NCBI RefSeq assembly: GCF_007991515.1
Contig: NZ_BJYM01000020.1
Coordinates: 1 to 64,000 of the forward strand
DNA: 64,000 nt
Reading direction: 5' to 3'
Source of the DNA: Oceanobacillus sojae
Lineage (GTDB): Bacteria > Bacillota > Bacilli > Bacillales > Amphibacillaceae
This document shows positions 36,603-46,608 of the stretch, in pieces. The translations under genes were made by a program, and so were the position numbers. Numbering within the stretch: the first letter of the stretch is position 1; each line of letters begins with the position of its first letter. The notes below the pieces were generated by a model that did not search any database, was not told the DNA's origin, and was given only the letters and a program-made list of their open reading frames with translations.

Positions 36603-37634
36603 ATGTCAGATACGCTGCTAACAGTGGAAAACTTAGAGGTTCAGTTTCGTTCAGGCTCATCGACAACAAAGGCTGTGAACGGAGTCAGTTTTTCATTAAA
36701 TAGAAAAGAAAATATTGGAATAGTGGGTGAGTCCGGTTCTGGAAAAAGCGTAACAGCCACTTCATTGCTGCGGCTGATTCCAAATCCTCCAGGAAAAATA
36801 ACAGGCGGGAGGATTGTTTTTGAAGATAAGGATCTGCTGAGATTATCTGATAAGGAAATGAGAAAGATACGCGGGAATGAGATTTCGATGATTTTCCAGG
36901 ACCCTTCTACAAGCTTGAACCCAGTTTATACAATTGGGAATCAAATTGTAGAATCGATAAAAACGCATCAGCATCTAAATAAGAAAGAAGCAAAAGAAAA
37001 AGCAATCCATATGCTTGAATTAGTCGGCATACCTGAAGCGAGAAAAAGATTCAGTATGTACCCGCATGAATTCTCAGGAGGAATGCGGCAGCGGGTAATG
37101 ATTGCTATAGCTTTAGCCTGTAATCCCAAGCTATTAATAGCCGATGAACCTACAACTGCACTAGATGTAACGGTGCAGGCACAAATTTTAAATTTAATGA
37201 AGGATTTACAACATTCTATTGATACTTCTATTGTCATGATTACACATGATCTTGGGGTGATTTGGGAAACCTGCGACAAGATGCTTGTTATGTATGCAGG
37301 TAATGTAGTTGAATCTGGAACAGTTCAAGAAATATATGATAATCCATTGCATCCCTATACATGGGGATTATTAGATTCGCAGATTACAGAAAGTGTATCC
37401 AGTGAGGAAGAATTAAATGCCATTCCAGGGAGCCCTCCAGATTTAAGCTTAGATATTACTGGATGTCCTTTCGCAGCAAGGTGTCCTTTTGCAGAGGAAA
37501 TATGCCTGAAGAAGACCCCTGAAATGATAGAAGCAGCGGAAGGCCATTTTACTGCCTGTCATTTTCAGACGAAGGAACACCGGTTAGATAGAAAGGAGGG
37601 GAAGGTGCATGACAGAAGCAATATTAAAAGTTAG
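36603..37634 (+). CDS. Peptide-type ABC ATPase, DppD family
   Basis: The 343-residue ATPase has Walker A GESGSGKSV, signature FSGGMRQRVMIAIAL and Walker B LLIADEPTTALDV. The C-terminal oligopeptide-transporter domain has four cysteines (GCPFAARCPFAEEIC and TACHF), typical of an iron-sulfur site in this family. AAAGGAGGG precedes the ATG. It overlaps the next gene by 26 nt. Confidence 0.94.
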   Translation: MSDTLLTVENLEVQFRSGSSTTKAVNGVSFSLNRKENIGIVGESGSGKSVTATSLLRLIPNPPGKITGGRIVFEDKDLLRLSDKEMRKIRGNEISMIFQDPSTSLNPVYTIGNQIVESIKTHQHLNKKEAKEKAIHMLELVGIPEARKRFSMYPHEFSGGMRQRVMIAIALACNPKLLIADEPTTALDVTVQAQILNLMKDLQHSIDTSIVMITHDLGVIWETCDKMLVMYAGNVVESGTVQEIYDNPLHPYTWGLLDSQITESVSSEEELNAIPGSPPDLSLDITGCPFAARCPFAEEICLKKTPEMIEAAEGHFTACHFQTKEHRLDRKEGKVHDRSNIKS

Positions 37635-38643
37635 AAATTTAAAAAAACACTTTTATCTTGATAGCCCAATACCTTTTAAAAAATCAGATCAAAGTGTCAA
37701 AGCTGTAGATGGTGTCAGCTTTGACGTATTCCCTGGAGAAACGCTTGGGGTTGTTGGTGAATCTGGATGTGGAAAATCAACAATGGCCAGATTGGTGAAT
37801 CAGTTGATTGCTCCAACAGAAGGTACGGTAGAGTTAAATGGAGAAAATCTGGTGAATATGAATAAAGAGAAATTAAGAGTTTTCAGAAAAACAATTCAGA
37901 TGGTATTCCAAGATCCATTTGCTTCGTTAGATCCAAGAAAAACTGTTGGGGAATTAATTGCTGAGCCGCTGGTTATTCATAAGATTGGGAATAAAACTTC
38001 CCGTAAAGAACGTGTGAAAGAATTATTAGAAGTTGTCGGGCTGAGAGGTTCTCATTCAGGGAGGTATCCGCATGAGTTTTCAGGAGGACAAAGGCAAAGA
38101 ATAAATATCGCCCGGGCTCTGGCACTTAACCCGGATGTCATTATTTGCGATGAGCCGGTTTCAGCGTTAGATGTATCCGTCCAGGCACAGGTTATTAATC
38201 TGTTAAAGAAATTACAAAAGGATTTTAACCTAACTTATATTTTTATTTCACATGATCTTAATGTAGTTCGTTATGTGTGTGACCGGATTGCAGTCATGTA
38301 TTTAGGAAAAATTGTTGAGATGGGGACTTATAAAGAAATTTATGAGGATTCCAAGCATCCTTATACAAGGGCTCTTTTATCCTCAATTCCAAAAGAGAGT
38401 CCCAATGAAATAAAAGAAAGAATTATTTTGAAAGGCTCTGTTCCAAGCCCGATTAATCCGCCATCTGGGTGTCATTTTCATGAAAGATGTCCATTTGCAA
38501 TGGACGTTTGTAAAGTGAAATCTCCGGAATTAATGGACGTTGGGAATGGGCATCAATCATCCTGCCATTTATTAGAATTGGAAAATAATCCATTGTCAGA
38601 TATACCAATAAAGAAAAAAGAGGAGGAAATGGAATGTCATTAA
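37609..38643 (+). CDS. Peptide-type ABC ATPase, DppF family
   Basis: The 344-residue second ATPase has Walker A GESGCGKST, signature FSGGQRQRINIARAL and Walker B VIICDEPVSALDV. The C-terminal cysteine motif GCHFHERCPFAMDVC is present. AAAGGAGGGG lies inside the dppD-type frame, showing coupled translation. It completes the importer. Its end overlaps the DUF1177 gene by 10 nt. Confidence 0.94.
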   Translation: MTEAILKVRNLKKHFYLDSPIPFKKSDQSVKAVDGVSFDVFPGETLGVVGESGCGKSTMARLVNQLIAPTEGTVELNGENLVNMNKEKLRVFRKTIQMVFQDPFASLDPRKTVGELIAEPLVIHKIGNKTSRKERVKELLEVVGLRGSHSGRYPHEFSGGQRQRINIARALALNPDVIICDEPVSALDVSVQAQVINLLKKLQKDFNLTYIFISHDLNVVRYVCDRIAVMYLGKIVEMGTYKEIYEDSKHPYTRALLSSIPKESPNEIKERIILKGSVPSPINPPSGCHFHERCPFAMDVCKVKSPELMDVGNGHQSSCHLLELENNPLSDIPIKKKEEEMECH

Positions 38644-39584
38644 AATATGTTATGGAAGTTTATGAATTAATGGATAGTCTACATGTTACAGGGGAAGATG
38701 TAAAAAACTTTTTATGGGGAGTAAACAGCAATAGCCAGGTTGAAGTAAAAACAGTAGAAGGGGATGAAGGCTCTACTGATTTTGTTAAAATAACGATTCC
38801 AGGAGAAAATGGTAAATCAAAAGGAGGAGACGCACCGACCTTAGGGATTATTGGCAGGCTTGGAGGAATTGGAGCACGTCCCGAATTAAAGGGGTTTGTT
38901 TCCGATGGAGATGGTGCACTTTCCTGTATTTCCGCAGCTGCTAAATTGCTTGATATGCAAAATAAGGGTGATACTTTAAATGGAGATATTATTTTAACTA
39001 CACACATTTGCCCAACAGCACCGACATTGCCTCACGATCCAGTTCCATTTATGAATTCACCGGTGGATATTTTAACAATGAACAAGCATGAAGTTACAAA
39101 AGAAATGGATGGAATTCTTTCTATAGATACAACGAAAGGCAATATGATTACAAATCACCGGGGATTTGCTCTGACACCTACTATAAAGGAAGGTTATATT
39201 TTAAAAGTAAGTGATGATTTGTTACATATTTACACTCAGTCTTCCGGAATTCTGCCAGTAACTATGCCAATTACTATGCAGGACATTACACCATATGGTA
39301 ATGGAGTCTATCATGTAAATAGTATTCTTCAGCCGTCAGTAGCTACATCCAGTCCGGTAGTTGGAGTAGCAATCACAACAGAAACAGCTGTAGCAGGATG
39401 TGGAACCGGCGCTACGCATTTAGTAGATGTAGAACAGGCTGTCAGGTTTGTTATTGAAGTGGCCAAGTTATTTGGTGAAAACAAATGCTCTTTTTATGAT
39501 AAGAAAGAGTTTACCCGTTTAGAAAGTTTATATGGAAAAATGACACAGCTGCAGACCCCTGGAAAAAAGGAGGTAATAAAATAG
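38634..39584 (+). CDS. DUF1177 family protein
   Basis: The 316-residue soluble protein shows LGIIGRLGGIGARPELKG, HICPTAPTLPHDPVPFMNSP and GCGTGATHLVDVEQAV, the family pattern. DUF1177 has no known reaction. Conserved His, Asp and Cys in these loops suggest an enzyme, possibly metal dependent (inference). It is translationally coupled to the transporter ATPase and followed by the M20 gene after 1 nt, so it works in the same pathway. Confidence 0.85.
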   Translation: MSLKYVMEVYELMDSLHVTGEDVKNFLWGVNSNSQVEVKTVEGDEGSTDFVKITIPGENGKSKGGDAPTLGIIGRLGGIGARPELKGFVSDGDGALSCISAAAKLLDMQNKGDTLNGDIILTTHICPTAPTLPHDPVPFMNSPVDILTMNKHEVTKEMDGILSIDTTKGNMITNHRGFALTPTIKEGYILKVSDDLLHIYTQSSGILPVTMPITMQDITPYGNGVYHVNSILQPSVATSSPVVGVAITTETAVAGCGTGATHLVDVEQAVRFVIEVAKLFGENKCSFYDKKEFTRLESLYGKMTQLQTPGKKEVIK

Positions 39585-39585
39585 T

Positions 39586-40854
39586 ATGGTTAATAAACAG
39601 GAACTAAAAGATAAGGTTATTAACGAAGTAGAAGCATGTAAAGAAGAGTTAGTTGACCTGTGCAGCTCTTTAATTAAAATACCCAGTGAAAATCCGCCTG
39701 GGGATTCAACGGAAATAAGCAGGTTCATAGAAAGTTATCTGAAAAAATTTGATACGGAGGTAGATTTCTATGAATCCGCTGATAAAATGTATAATCTCGT
39801 TTCCAGCATTGGTTCGGAAGAGGGAAAACATTTAATCTATTGCGGTCATACGGATGTTGTTCCAGCAGGAAATCTCGAAAAATGGGATTTTGATCCGTTT
39901 TCCGGAGAAGTGAAAGATGGCTGGATGTTAGGAAGAGGAGCAAGTGATATGAAGGCAGGTCTTTCCGGAATTATATTTGCTTTTACTATATTAAAGCGCC
40001 TTCAAATTAAATTACCCGGGAAGCTTTCCCTTACTATTGTTCCTGATGAAGAAACTGGCGGGGATTTCGGTGTACCGTGGTTACTTAAAAACAAAATCAT
40101 TCATGGGGACGGCTGTTTGATTGCGGAGCCATCATCACCGTATAATCCAACCGTTGGACAAAAAGGATCCTATTGGTTTGAACTGGAAGTATTTGGCCAA
40201 CCGGGTCATGGAAGCTTATCCCCTTTAGCTGGAAAAAATGCCATTACAGATGCTGTAGTTGCCATAAGGGAAATCCAAAAATTATGGGATATTCAAATAA
40301 CAGTACCAGATGAAGTGAAGCAATTAATTCATGTATCACAAAAATATATGAGGGAAGTTGAAAAGGACAGAGAAGCCTTTATGCCGGTTCTTGAACATAT
40401 TACAGTAAATATAGGTACAATTGAAGGTGGGACAAAATCAAACGTGATTCCGGAAAATTGTAAGGTAGAAGTAGATTGCCGGCTGCCATTTGGTATTACA
40501 GAGAAAGAAGTAACAGATTTTTTACATGAAAAACTGGGAGAACTGGGTATTGATTATAAAATTCGTCCCTTTGGTTTCAGAAGCAACGCCAATTTTACAG
40601 ACCCTGATGATCCTGTTTGTAAAGCGATTATAAATAATATTTCCTTTGTAACAGACCACGAGGCATATGGAGTGATGCAGTGGGCAAGCAGTGATGCTAG
40701 GCATTTCAGGGATTATAATATTCCTGTTCTTCAATATGGTCCGGCGTTTCTACCAACCATTCACGGCTATAATGAGAGAGTGCAGGTCGAACAAATAATC
40801 ACTTGCGCAAAGGTCTATGCGGCAGCTGCAATCGATTTTCTTTATTCGGAGTAA
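39586..40854 (+). CDS. M20 family peptidase/deacylase (ArgE/DapE type)
   Basis: The 422-residue cytoplasmic protein has the di-zinc ligands in YCGHTDVVPAG, RGASDMKAG (bridging Asp), PDEETGGDFG (catalytic Glu) and LIAEPS, and a dimerisation domain in the middle (GHGSLSPLAGKNAI). M20 enzymes remove acyl groups or split dipeptides. AAAGGAGG precedes the ATG. It probably releases an amino acid from the imported compound. Confidence 0.92.
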   Translation: MVNKQELKDKVINEVEACKEELVDLCSSLIKIPSENPPGDSTEISRFIESYLKKFDTEVDFYESADKMYNLVSSIGSEEGKHLIYCGHTDVVPAGNLEKWDFDPFSGEVKDGWMLGRGASDMKAGLSGIIFAFTILKRLQIKLPGKLSLTIVPDEETGGDFGVPWLLKNKIIHGDGCLIAEPSSPYNPTVGQKGSYWFELEVFGQPGHGSLSPLAGKNAITDAVVAIREIQKLWDIQITVPDEVKQLIHVSQKYMREVEKDREAFMPVLEHITVNIGTIEGGTKSNVIPENCKVEVDCRLPFGITEKEVTDFLHEKLGELGIDYKIRPFGFRSNANFTDPDDPVCKAIINNISFVTDHEAYGVMQWASSDARHFRDYNIPVLQYGPAFLPTIHGYNERVQVEQIITCAKVYAAAAIDFLYSE

Positions 40855-40953
40855 TAAAAAAGTGAGAAAATATGTAATTACTCTGTTTATTCAATTTTAT
40901 ATGTTAAGATAGGTCTAAATACTATTAGTTTAGATGATAAGTTGGGGATGCTT

Positions 40954-41724
40954 ATGTTAAAAACATTAAACAGTGCACTAGAGGTGCTTAAAATGTTTAC
41001 AAGGGAAAAGCCAAAATGGGGCGGTAGAGAGCTTGCTAATGAGATGCAGATGAATCATACAAAAATCTACCGTATTTTAGAGACCTTGGAAAACAACAAT
41101 TTTCTTTTTAAAGATCCAGTGACCAAGAAATATTCATTGGGATTTGCTGTATGGGAGCTGGGAACTATTATGTATGAAGATCTTAGTGTAAAACAGCTGA
41201 TACGGCCAATTTTAAAAGAGCTGAGCCGCCAAACAGGGGAATCTGTGTTTCTTACCTTATTAGATAAAGAAGAGGCAGTCACTCTTGATGTATTGGAACC
41301 GGAAAACAAAGTGAAATTTTCCGTTTCTGTAGGCAGCAGGGCACCTTTATATGTCGGTGCTTCCTATCGATCTATTTTGGCGTATTTAGATGAGGAAACT
41401 ATTGAAAGAATTTTAACTCCTGAAAGATTAATAAAGTATACGAACGATACGATGACTGATCCGGATGAATTAAGAACAGAGCTGGACAACATTCGTCAGC
41501 AAGGGTGGGCGAAGAGCCAGAGTGAATACACGGAAGATATTATTGCGATTGCTGTTCCGTTATTTGGCAGTAAAGGTATTATTGGCTCCATTACTGTTTC
41601 TGGGCCAATCTATCGGATGCAGGATGAAAAAATAAAGAATTATTTATCTCTATTAATAGAGACCAGAAATGAGGTTGCTGAAGTAATCGATAAGTATCAA
41701 TTACAGTTAAACAGCAGTAATTAA
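40954..41724 (+). CDS. IclR family transcriptional regulator
   Basis: The 256-residue protein has an N-terminal winged helix (LNSALEVLKMF to NHTKIYRILETLENNNF) and the C-terminal IclR ligand domain (LSRQTGESVFLTLLDKEEAVTLDV, GWAKSQSEYTEDIIAIAVPLF). ATG at 40954 is preferred; TTG 40942 and ATG 40948 lie upstream, and the ribosome site is weak. Located at the end of the transporter operon, it likely controls the locus through the twin palindromes at 34513 and 34691. Confidence 0.9.
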   Translation: MLKTLNSALEVLKMFTREKPKWGGRELANEMQMNHTKIYRILETLENNNFLFKDPVTKKYSLGFAVWELGTIMYEDLSVKQLIRPILKELSRQTGESVFLTLLDKEEAVTLDVLEPENKVKFSVSVGSRAPLYVGASYRSILAYLDEETIERILTPERLIKYTNDTMTDPDELRTELDNIRQQGWAKSQSEYTEDIIAIAVPLFGSKGIIGSITVSGPIYRMQDEKIKNYLSLLIETRNEVAEVIDKYQLQLNSSN

Positions 41725-41755
41725 AAAGTTATACCTTTGAGAGGGAGTTTTATGG

Positions 41756-42685
41756 ATGCTGGATTATTTAAATGTGGCTGAGAACGTATTAAATAATAAT
41801 TTATTTGTGAAACAAGATGAACAAATATTGATTATTACAGATACAGAGCTAAGGGATATCGCAAATATATTCTTCCAGGCAGGCTTAAGGATGAAAAATG
41901 AAACGATGCTTATGGAAATGGCTCCCAGATTGAAGTCTGGGGAAGAGCCTCCTAAAACTGTAAGTAAAGCAATGCAAGCAGCGGAAGTGATACTATGTAT
42001 TACAAAACATTCTCTCACTCATACAAATGCAAGAAAAAAAGCTTCTAATGCCGGGGCAAGAATTGCAACTATGCCGGGTGTTACCCTGGATATGCTAAAG
42101 AATGGCGCTATATCAGCAGACTATCATGAGGTTGTTGAACGGACAGCAAAATATTGTGAATTACTCAATCAGGGTAATCAAGTTGAAATAAAAAAAGGAG
42201 ATACTTGCTTATCTTTTTCAATAAAAAACAGAGCTGGAATTGAAAGTACGGGTGTTTTTAAAGAAAAAGGAGAGGCGGGAAATCTTCCTTCTGGTGAAGC
42301 CTATATTGCACCAATAGAAGACTCGGCTAACGGTACAATAATGATTGATGGCTCCATTGCCGGGATAGGCGTTATAGAAGAGCCTCTAACTTTAGAAATC
42401 GAAAATGGCAGATTAACAGCTGCCAGTGGAGATAAGGGGAAGGAGCTGCTTGAATTATTGGGGAGCGGAGCCGGAAGAAAAATTGCAGAATTTGGGATTG
42501 GTACAAATAACAAGGCACGGCTGATTGGAAATGTTTTAGAAGATGAAAAGGTTTTTGGCACAGTACATATAGCTTTTGGCAGTAATAAATCCTTTGGCGG
42601 AGAAACAGAAGCAAATGTACATATTGACTGTGTTATCAAAAATCCGATTGTATCTATTGATAATAAGGAAGTACGATTTAATTAG
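41756..42685 (+). CDS. M29-like aminopeptidase
   Basis: The 309-residue protein matches the C-terminal part of the M29/COG2309 group: GNLPSGEAYIAP, EFGIGTNNKARLIGNVLEDEKVFGTVHIAFGSN and FGGETEANVHID. Relatives are metal aminopeptidases, or ring-cleaving NicX-type enzymes. It is shorter than M29 peptidases of about 400 residues, so the exact activity is open. GAGGGAG precedes the ATG. It closes the locus. Confidence 0.8.
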   Translation: MLDYLNVAENVLNNNLFVKQDEQILIITDTELRDIANIFFQAGLRMKNETMLMEMAPRLKSGEEPPKTVSKAMQAAEVILCITKHSLTHTNARKKASNAGARIATMPGVTLDMLKNGAISADYHEVVERTAKYCELLNQGNQVEIKKGDTCLSFSIKNRAGIESTGVFKEKGEAGNLPSGEAYIAPIEDSANGTIMIDGSIAGIGVIEEPLTLEIENGRLTAASGDKGKELLELLGSGAGRKIAEFGIGTNNKARLIGNVLEDEKVFGTVHIAFGSNKSFGGETEANVHIDCVIKNPIVSIDNKEVRFN

Positions 42686-42725
42686 ATGAGCGGGCAGGAA
42701 AGGAAAAAAGTCGATGTAGTAATTG

Positions 42726-42768
42726 CAATAACTTCCGTTTCCGTTTATACGGGAAGTTATTCTTTTAA
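42726..42768 (+). terminator. Terminator of the peptide locus
   Basis: AATAACTTCCGT pairs with ACGGGAAGTTATT (one bulge), followed by CTTTT. Confidence 0.75.
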
Positions 42769-42828
42769 AAAAGACTTAAGTCACAAATATAATAACTAAT
42801 ATTAAAATAGGCAATCTAATATATAAGA

Positions 42829-42878
42829 AAGAAGCTGTCAGAAAATGCATATTACACATTTTGTGACAGCTTCTTTTC
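42829..42878 (+). terminator. Second terminator hairpin
   Basis: AGAAGCTGTCA-g-AAAATG pairs with CATTTT-g-TGACAGCTTCT and is followed by TT. It gives a tandem stop before the glycosidase operon. Confidence 0.8.
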
Positions 42879-43057
42879 CATTTTTACAGCCGATTATAAA
42901 ACACAATAACAATTTTTTCGATGTAAATCTGATATTCTATTTCAATTTTAACAAGCATATCCTAATACAAACCAAAAGCATGTTAGGATTCTCATACGAG
43001 AAATTCAATGTATAAGAACGATAACACCAAATGAAAGAAAAGGAGGGCAGATAATAT
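42879..43057 (+). promoter_or_regulatory. Upstream region of the glycosidase operon
   Basis: No strong promoter is seen. TTTCAA-17 bp-TAATAC (from about 42940) is the best pair but weak. TCCTAA and TTAGGA flank a 17-bp interval near 42960-42990 and could be an operator. Confidence 0.3.
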
Positions 43058-44938
43058 ATGAAGCTTCAATTAACAGGAGAGCTATCACAGGTGAAAAAAG
43101 GACTGCATCACCTGTTGGAAGATCTGGATATTGAATTGGCGAAGGAAGGACATCGGATCCATGTGACGCAAAGAGAAGGTCCTCTTTTGGTGAAAAATTA
43201 TAACGGAAAAGGTGAAATTGTATTTCAGGATAAAATTCATTTTTTCAGAGGGCTTGGATTATGGCTGGAGCATTTTTATTCAGAAACAGATTTTGATCTT
43301 ATAGAGAAACCAAAGTTTACAATGAATGGTGTGATGCTGGATGCTTCCCGCAATGCAGTAATGAAGGTAGACGGAATAAAGGGTTTATTGCGTAATATAG
43401 CAGTAATGGGACTCAATACATTGATGGTATATACAGAGGATACATATGAAGTAAAAGCATATCCTTATTTCGGTTATATGCGTGGAAGATATACAGAGGA
43501 AGAGCTGAAGGAATGTGATCAGTATGCTGCAGAATTAGGAATTGAAATGATTCCCTGCATTCAGACATTGGCTCATTTAACAGAAGCTTTGAAATGGAAT
43601 TATGCAATTGATATACGGGATACCGCTGATATTTTATTGGCAGGCTCAGAAGCGACGTACACCTTTTTAGAGCATCTCATTGAAGCTGCAAGTTGTCCAT
43701 TTCAATCGCAGCGGATTCATATCGGAATGGATGAAGCGCATCAGCTTGGCTTAGGAAAATATCTCGATAAACATGGTTATGAAAAAAGGTTCGATATCAT
43801 GAATAAACATCTTCAAGAAGTAGTTGCCATTACCAATAAGAAAAATCTAAAGCCGATGATTTGGAGTGATATGTATTTCCGCCTCGGCTCCAAGCATGGA
43901 GGTTATTATGACTTAGATGCTGAGATTCCGGAATCAGTCATAGCGTCTATTCCGGAAACACAGCTTGTTTATTGGGATTATTACCATGACGATGAAGAAT
44001 TTTACCGCAGCTTTATTCAAAAGCATAAAGCATTAAAAGCTGATCCTGTGTTTGCAGGAGGCGTGTGGACATGGAATGGAATCTCTCCTAACTATGGAAA
44101 AGCCTTTGCAGCGAGTGAAGCAGCTTTACGTGCTTGTAAAAAAGAGAAGCTTAAAGAGGTCTTTGTCACCATGTGGGGAGATAATGGTGCAGAAACACCA
44201 ATGATGACAGCTTTGCCTGTTTTACAGTTATTTGCCGAACATTCCTATCATAAATCTATCTCAGAAGAACACTTGCGCCGGCGTTTTCATTTTTGTACAG
44301 GAGCCGATTTTAATGACTTTATGCTTTTCAATCAATTGGATGAAACACCTGGGGTAGCTAAGAATAATCCGCAGACCTCCAATCCTTCCAAGCTTTTATT
44401 ATGGCAAGATATTTTGATTGGTTTATACGATGCGAATATTAAAAATTTGCCGTTGAACAAACATTATACAGAGCTGACAGCTAAGCTTGAGAAAGCAGTG
44501 GAAAGAAATACAAATTGGAATTTATTATTTGATTTCTATAAACAACTATCGCGTGTTTTAAGTGTGAAAGCAGAATTGGGAAGACGTTTGAAGGAGATGT
44601 ACGATGATCAGGATCGAAGTAAACTCCAGAAGAATGTGCTGCCTGATTTAGAGGACGTGAAAAATCGTGTCGATACATTAAGAAAAGCCCATCGAAAACT
44701 ATGGTTTTCACTCAATAAGCCCTTTGGCTGGGAGGTTATCGAAATACGGTATGGCGGTGTATTGGCGCGGATAGATACTGTGATTTACCGTCTAAATCAA
44801 TATATTGAAGGAAAAATTAGCAAAATTGAAGAACTGGAAGAGGTACGGCTGCATTTTGAAGGCCCGTATCCTATGTCGGAAGGTTCCTTGGGCAGAAATT
44901 TATATCATCGTATTGTAACAGCAGGGAATTTATCTTAA
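43058..44938 (+). CDS. GH20 family beta-N-acetylhexosaminidase (cytoplasmic)
   Basis: The 626-residue protein has an N-terminal GH20b-like domain, then the catalytic barrel from about residue 85 (FTMNGVMLDASRNAV). The catalytic pair Asp225-Glu226 lies in HIGMDEAHQLG. A helical C-terminal region follows from about residue 440. GH20 enzymes remove terminal GlcNAc or GalNAc with substrate assistance. No signal peptide is present, so it acts inside the cell. AAAGGAGGG precedes the ATG. It is the first gene of the muro-sugar operon. Confidence 0.88.
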   Translation: MKLQLTGELSQVKKGLHHLLEDLDIELAKEGHRIHVTQREGPLLVKNYNGKGEIVFQDKIHFFRGLGLWLEHFYSETDFDLIEKPKFTMNGVMLDASRNAVMKVDGIKGLLRNIAVMGLNTLMVYTEDTYEVKAYPYFGYMRGRYTEEELKECDQYAAELGIEMIPCIQTLAHLTEALKWNYAIDIRDTADILLAGSEATYTFLEHLIEAASCPFQSQRIHIGMDEAHQLGLGKYLDKHGYEKRFDIMNKHLQEVVAITNKKNLKPMIWSDMYFRLGSKHGGYYDLDAEIPESVIASIPETQLVYWDYYHDDEEFYRSFIQKHKALKADPVFAGGVWTWNGISPNYGKAFAASEAALRACKKEKLKEVFVTMWGDNGAETPMMTALPVLQLFAEHSYHKSISEEHLRRRFHFCTGADFNDFMLFNQLDETPGVAKNNPQTSNPSKLLLWQDILIGLYDANIKNLPLNKHYTELTAKLEKAVERNTNWNLLFDFYKQLSRVLSVKAELGRRLKEMYDDQDRSKLQKNVLPDLEDVKNRVDTLRKAHRKLWFSLNKPFGWEVIEIRYGGVLARIDTVIYRLNQYIEGKISKIEELEEVRLHFEGPYPMSEGSLGRNLYHRIVTAGNLS

Positions 44939-44944
44939 AGAGAA

Positions 44945-44978
44945 TGTTCAAAAAGAAAATGAAATAAAGAAAAGGAGG
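44945..44978. repeat. Half copy of the short repeat seen before ydiF
   Basis: TGTTCAAAAAGAAAATGAAA and the following bases match 11532-11562 with three substitutions and one added base. The complementary arm is missing. Part of it now forms the ribosome site of the next gene. Confidence 0.5.
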
Positions 44979-44985
44979 CTGCTCC

Positions 44986-46575
44986 ATGAGCAAGAAGGAA
45001 TTAGAAAGAAAAATTGGTCAGCTGTTCGTTGTAGGTTTTGATGGGACGACAGTGAACCTAAAAATAAAAAAATTAATCCATGATTATCATGTAGGTTCTA
45101 TTATTTTGTTTAGCCGGAATATTGGGGAGCCGGAAGAAGTTTTGCAATTAACCTCCGATTTACAAAAGGAAGCAAAAAAAGCCGGATATGAAAAACCATT
45201 GCTAATTTGTCTGGATCAGGAGAACGGCGTTGTCAGCAGAATTCATAAAGGATTAACTACCTTTCCTGGATCGATGGCATTGGGGGCAACAGATAATCCG
45301 CAATATGCCTATAAAATAGGTCTGGCAACAGGGAAAGAATTAAAAGCGCTCGGGATTAATTGGAATCTGGCACCTGTTTTAGATGTGAACAATAATCCCG
45401 ATAATCCTGTCATTGGTGTCCGCTCCTTTAGTGAAAATGCTGAAAAAGTTGCTGCATTTGGAGAAGCCATGATGAAAGGACTGCAGGATGCCGGAGTGAT
45501 GACATCTTTAAAGCATTTCCCTGGTCACGGGGATACCAATGTAGATTCCCATCTGGATTTGCCGGTAATTTCGCATGAGATGGAGCGTTTGGAAAATATC
45601 GAATTGGTACCATTTAAAGCTTGTATCGAAGCAGGTGCAGATTCTGTGATGGCTGCTCATGTGTATTTCCCGGCGATTGAGCCGGAGGAAGATATACCGG
45701 CGACTTTATCCAAACGGGTTTATGTTGATCTTTTACGTAAAAAGCTTGGATTTACAGGAGTAATTACAACAGACTGTATGGAAATGAAAGCGATATCGAA
45801 TTCGATTGGAACTGAAAAAGGAGCTGTACAGGCGCTGCAGGCAGGTACGGATTTTGTCATGATTTCTCATACGTATGCTGTTCAGGAAGGAGCTATACAG
45901 GAAATCGTAAGTGCGGTTGAAAATGGAAAGCTGTCTCTTTCCTGTATTGAAAAATCCATTCAACGCATCCAGATGTTGAAAGAAAAATATACGAGCTGGA
46001 GAGATTTTCATTTTCCGGAAGCAAAAGACGCCTTGCAAATTGTCGGATCACAAAAACATCGACAGCTGGCACAAACTGTTTATCGGGAAAGTGTAACGAT
46101 GGTGCATAATCATCAGCTGCTGCCGTTAAACACAGAGAAACAGCCAAAAATCCTTGTACTTGAACCTGCACAAGGAGCCATGATGCAGGTGGAGGATAAC
46201 AAGGGAAACCAAAAATCACTTGGCGCTGCGGTAAGAGAGCATGTCCCTGGTGCAGCAGTAGAAATATATGACTTGGATGAAATCAAAAAGGCTGTAAAAG
46301 GAATTATCACTTGTGCGCAGAACTATGATTATATCATTTTAGGAACATTGACTGTGACTGAGAATAGTCCGGTGATAACGCTTGTTAATCAGTTACTGAA
46401 GGAAAATAAGAAGGTTATTGGGGTTGGCATGCGGAACCCATATGATTTTCATTTTCTTCGTAATGTGCAAGCATTTATCAACACCTATGAACCCAGCTTC
46501 CCTGCCTTGCAAATTGCTGCAGGTGCAATTTTTGGTGAAGAAGAGGCAAAAGGAACATTGCCGGTCAACGTTTGA
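44986..46575 (+). CDS. nagZ: GH3 beta-N-acetylglucosaminidase, NagZ-like (cytoplasmic)
   Basis: NagZ removes non-reducing GlcNAc from muropeptide fragments. The 529-residue protein has the GH3 barrel with KHFPGHGDTNVDSHLDLPV, including the acid/base dyad Asp187 and His189, and the nucleophile Asp263 in TTDCMEM. A C-terminal alpha/beta domain follows. B. subtilis NagZ is exported, but here no signal peptide is visible, so digestion is intracellular. AAAGGAGG precedes the ATG. Confidence 0.92.
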   Translation: MSKKELERKIGQLFVVGFDGTTVNLKIKKLIHDYHVGSIILFSRNIGEPEEVLQLTSDLQKEAKKAGYEKPLLICLDQENGVVSRIHKGLTTFPGSMALGATDNPQYAYKIGLATGKELKALGINWNLAPVLDVNNNPDNPVIGVRSFSENAEKVAAFGEAMMKGLQDAGVMTSLKHFPGHGDTNVDSHLDLPVISHEMERLENIELVPFKACIEAGADSVMAAHVYFPAIEPEEDIPATLSKRVYVDLLRKKLGFTGVITTDCMEMKAISNSIGTEKGAVQALQAGTDFVMISHTYAVQEGAIQEIVSAVENGKLSLSCIEKSIQRIQMLKEKYTSWRDFHFPEAKDALQIVGSQKHRQLAQTVYRESVTMVHNHQLLPLNTEKQPKILVLEPAQGAMMQVEDNKGNQKSLGAAVREHVPGAAVEIYDLDEIKKAVKGIITCAQNYDYIILGTLTVTENSPVITLVNQLLKENKKVIGVGMRNPYDFHFLRNVQAFINTYEPSFPALQIAAGAIFGEEEAKGTLPVNV

Positions 46576-46608
46576 TTTACTTTCATCTGCAAAGGGAGGG
46601 AGGAAAAA

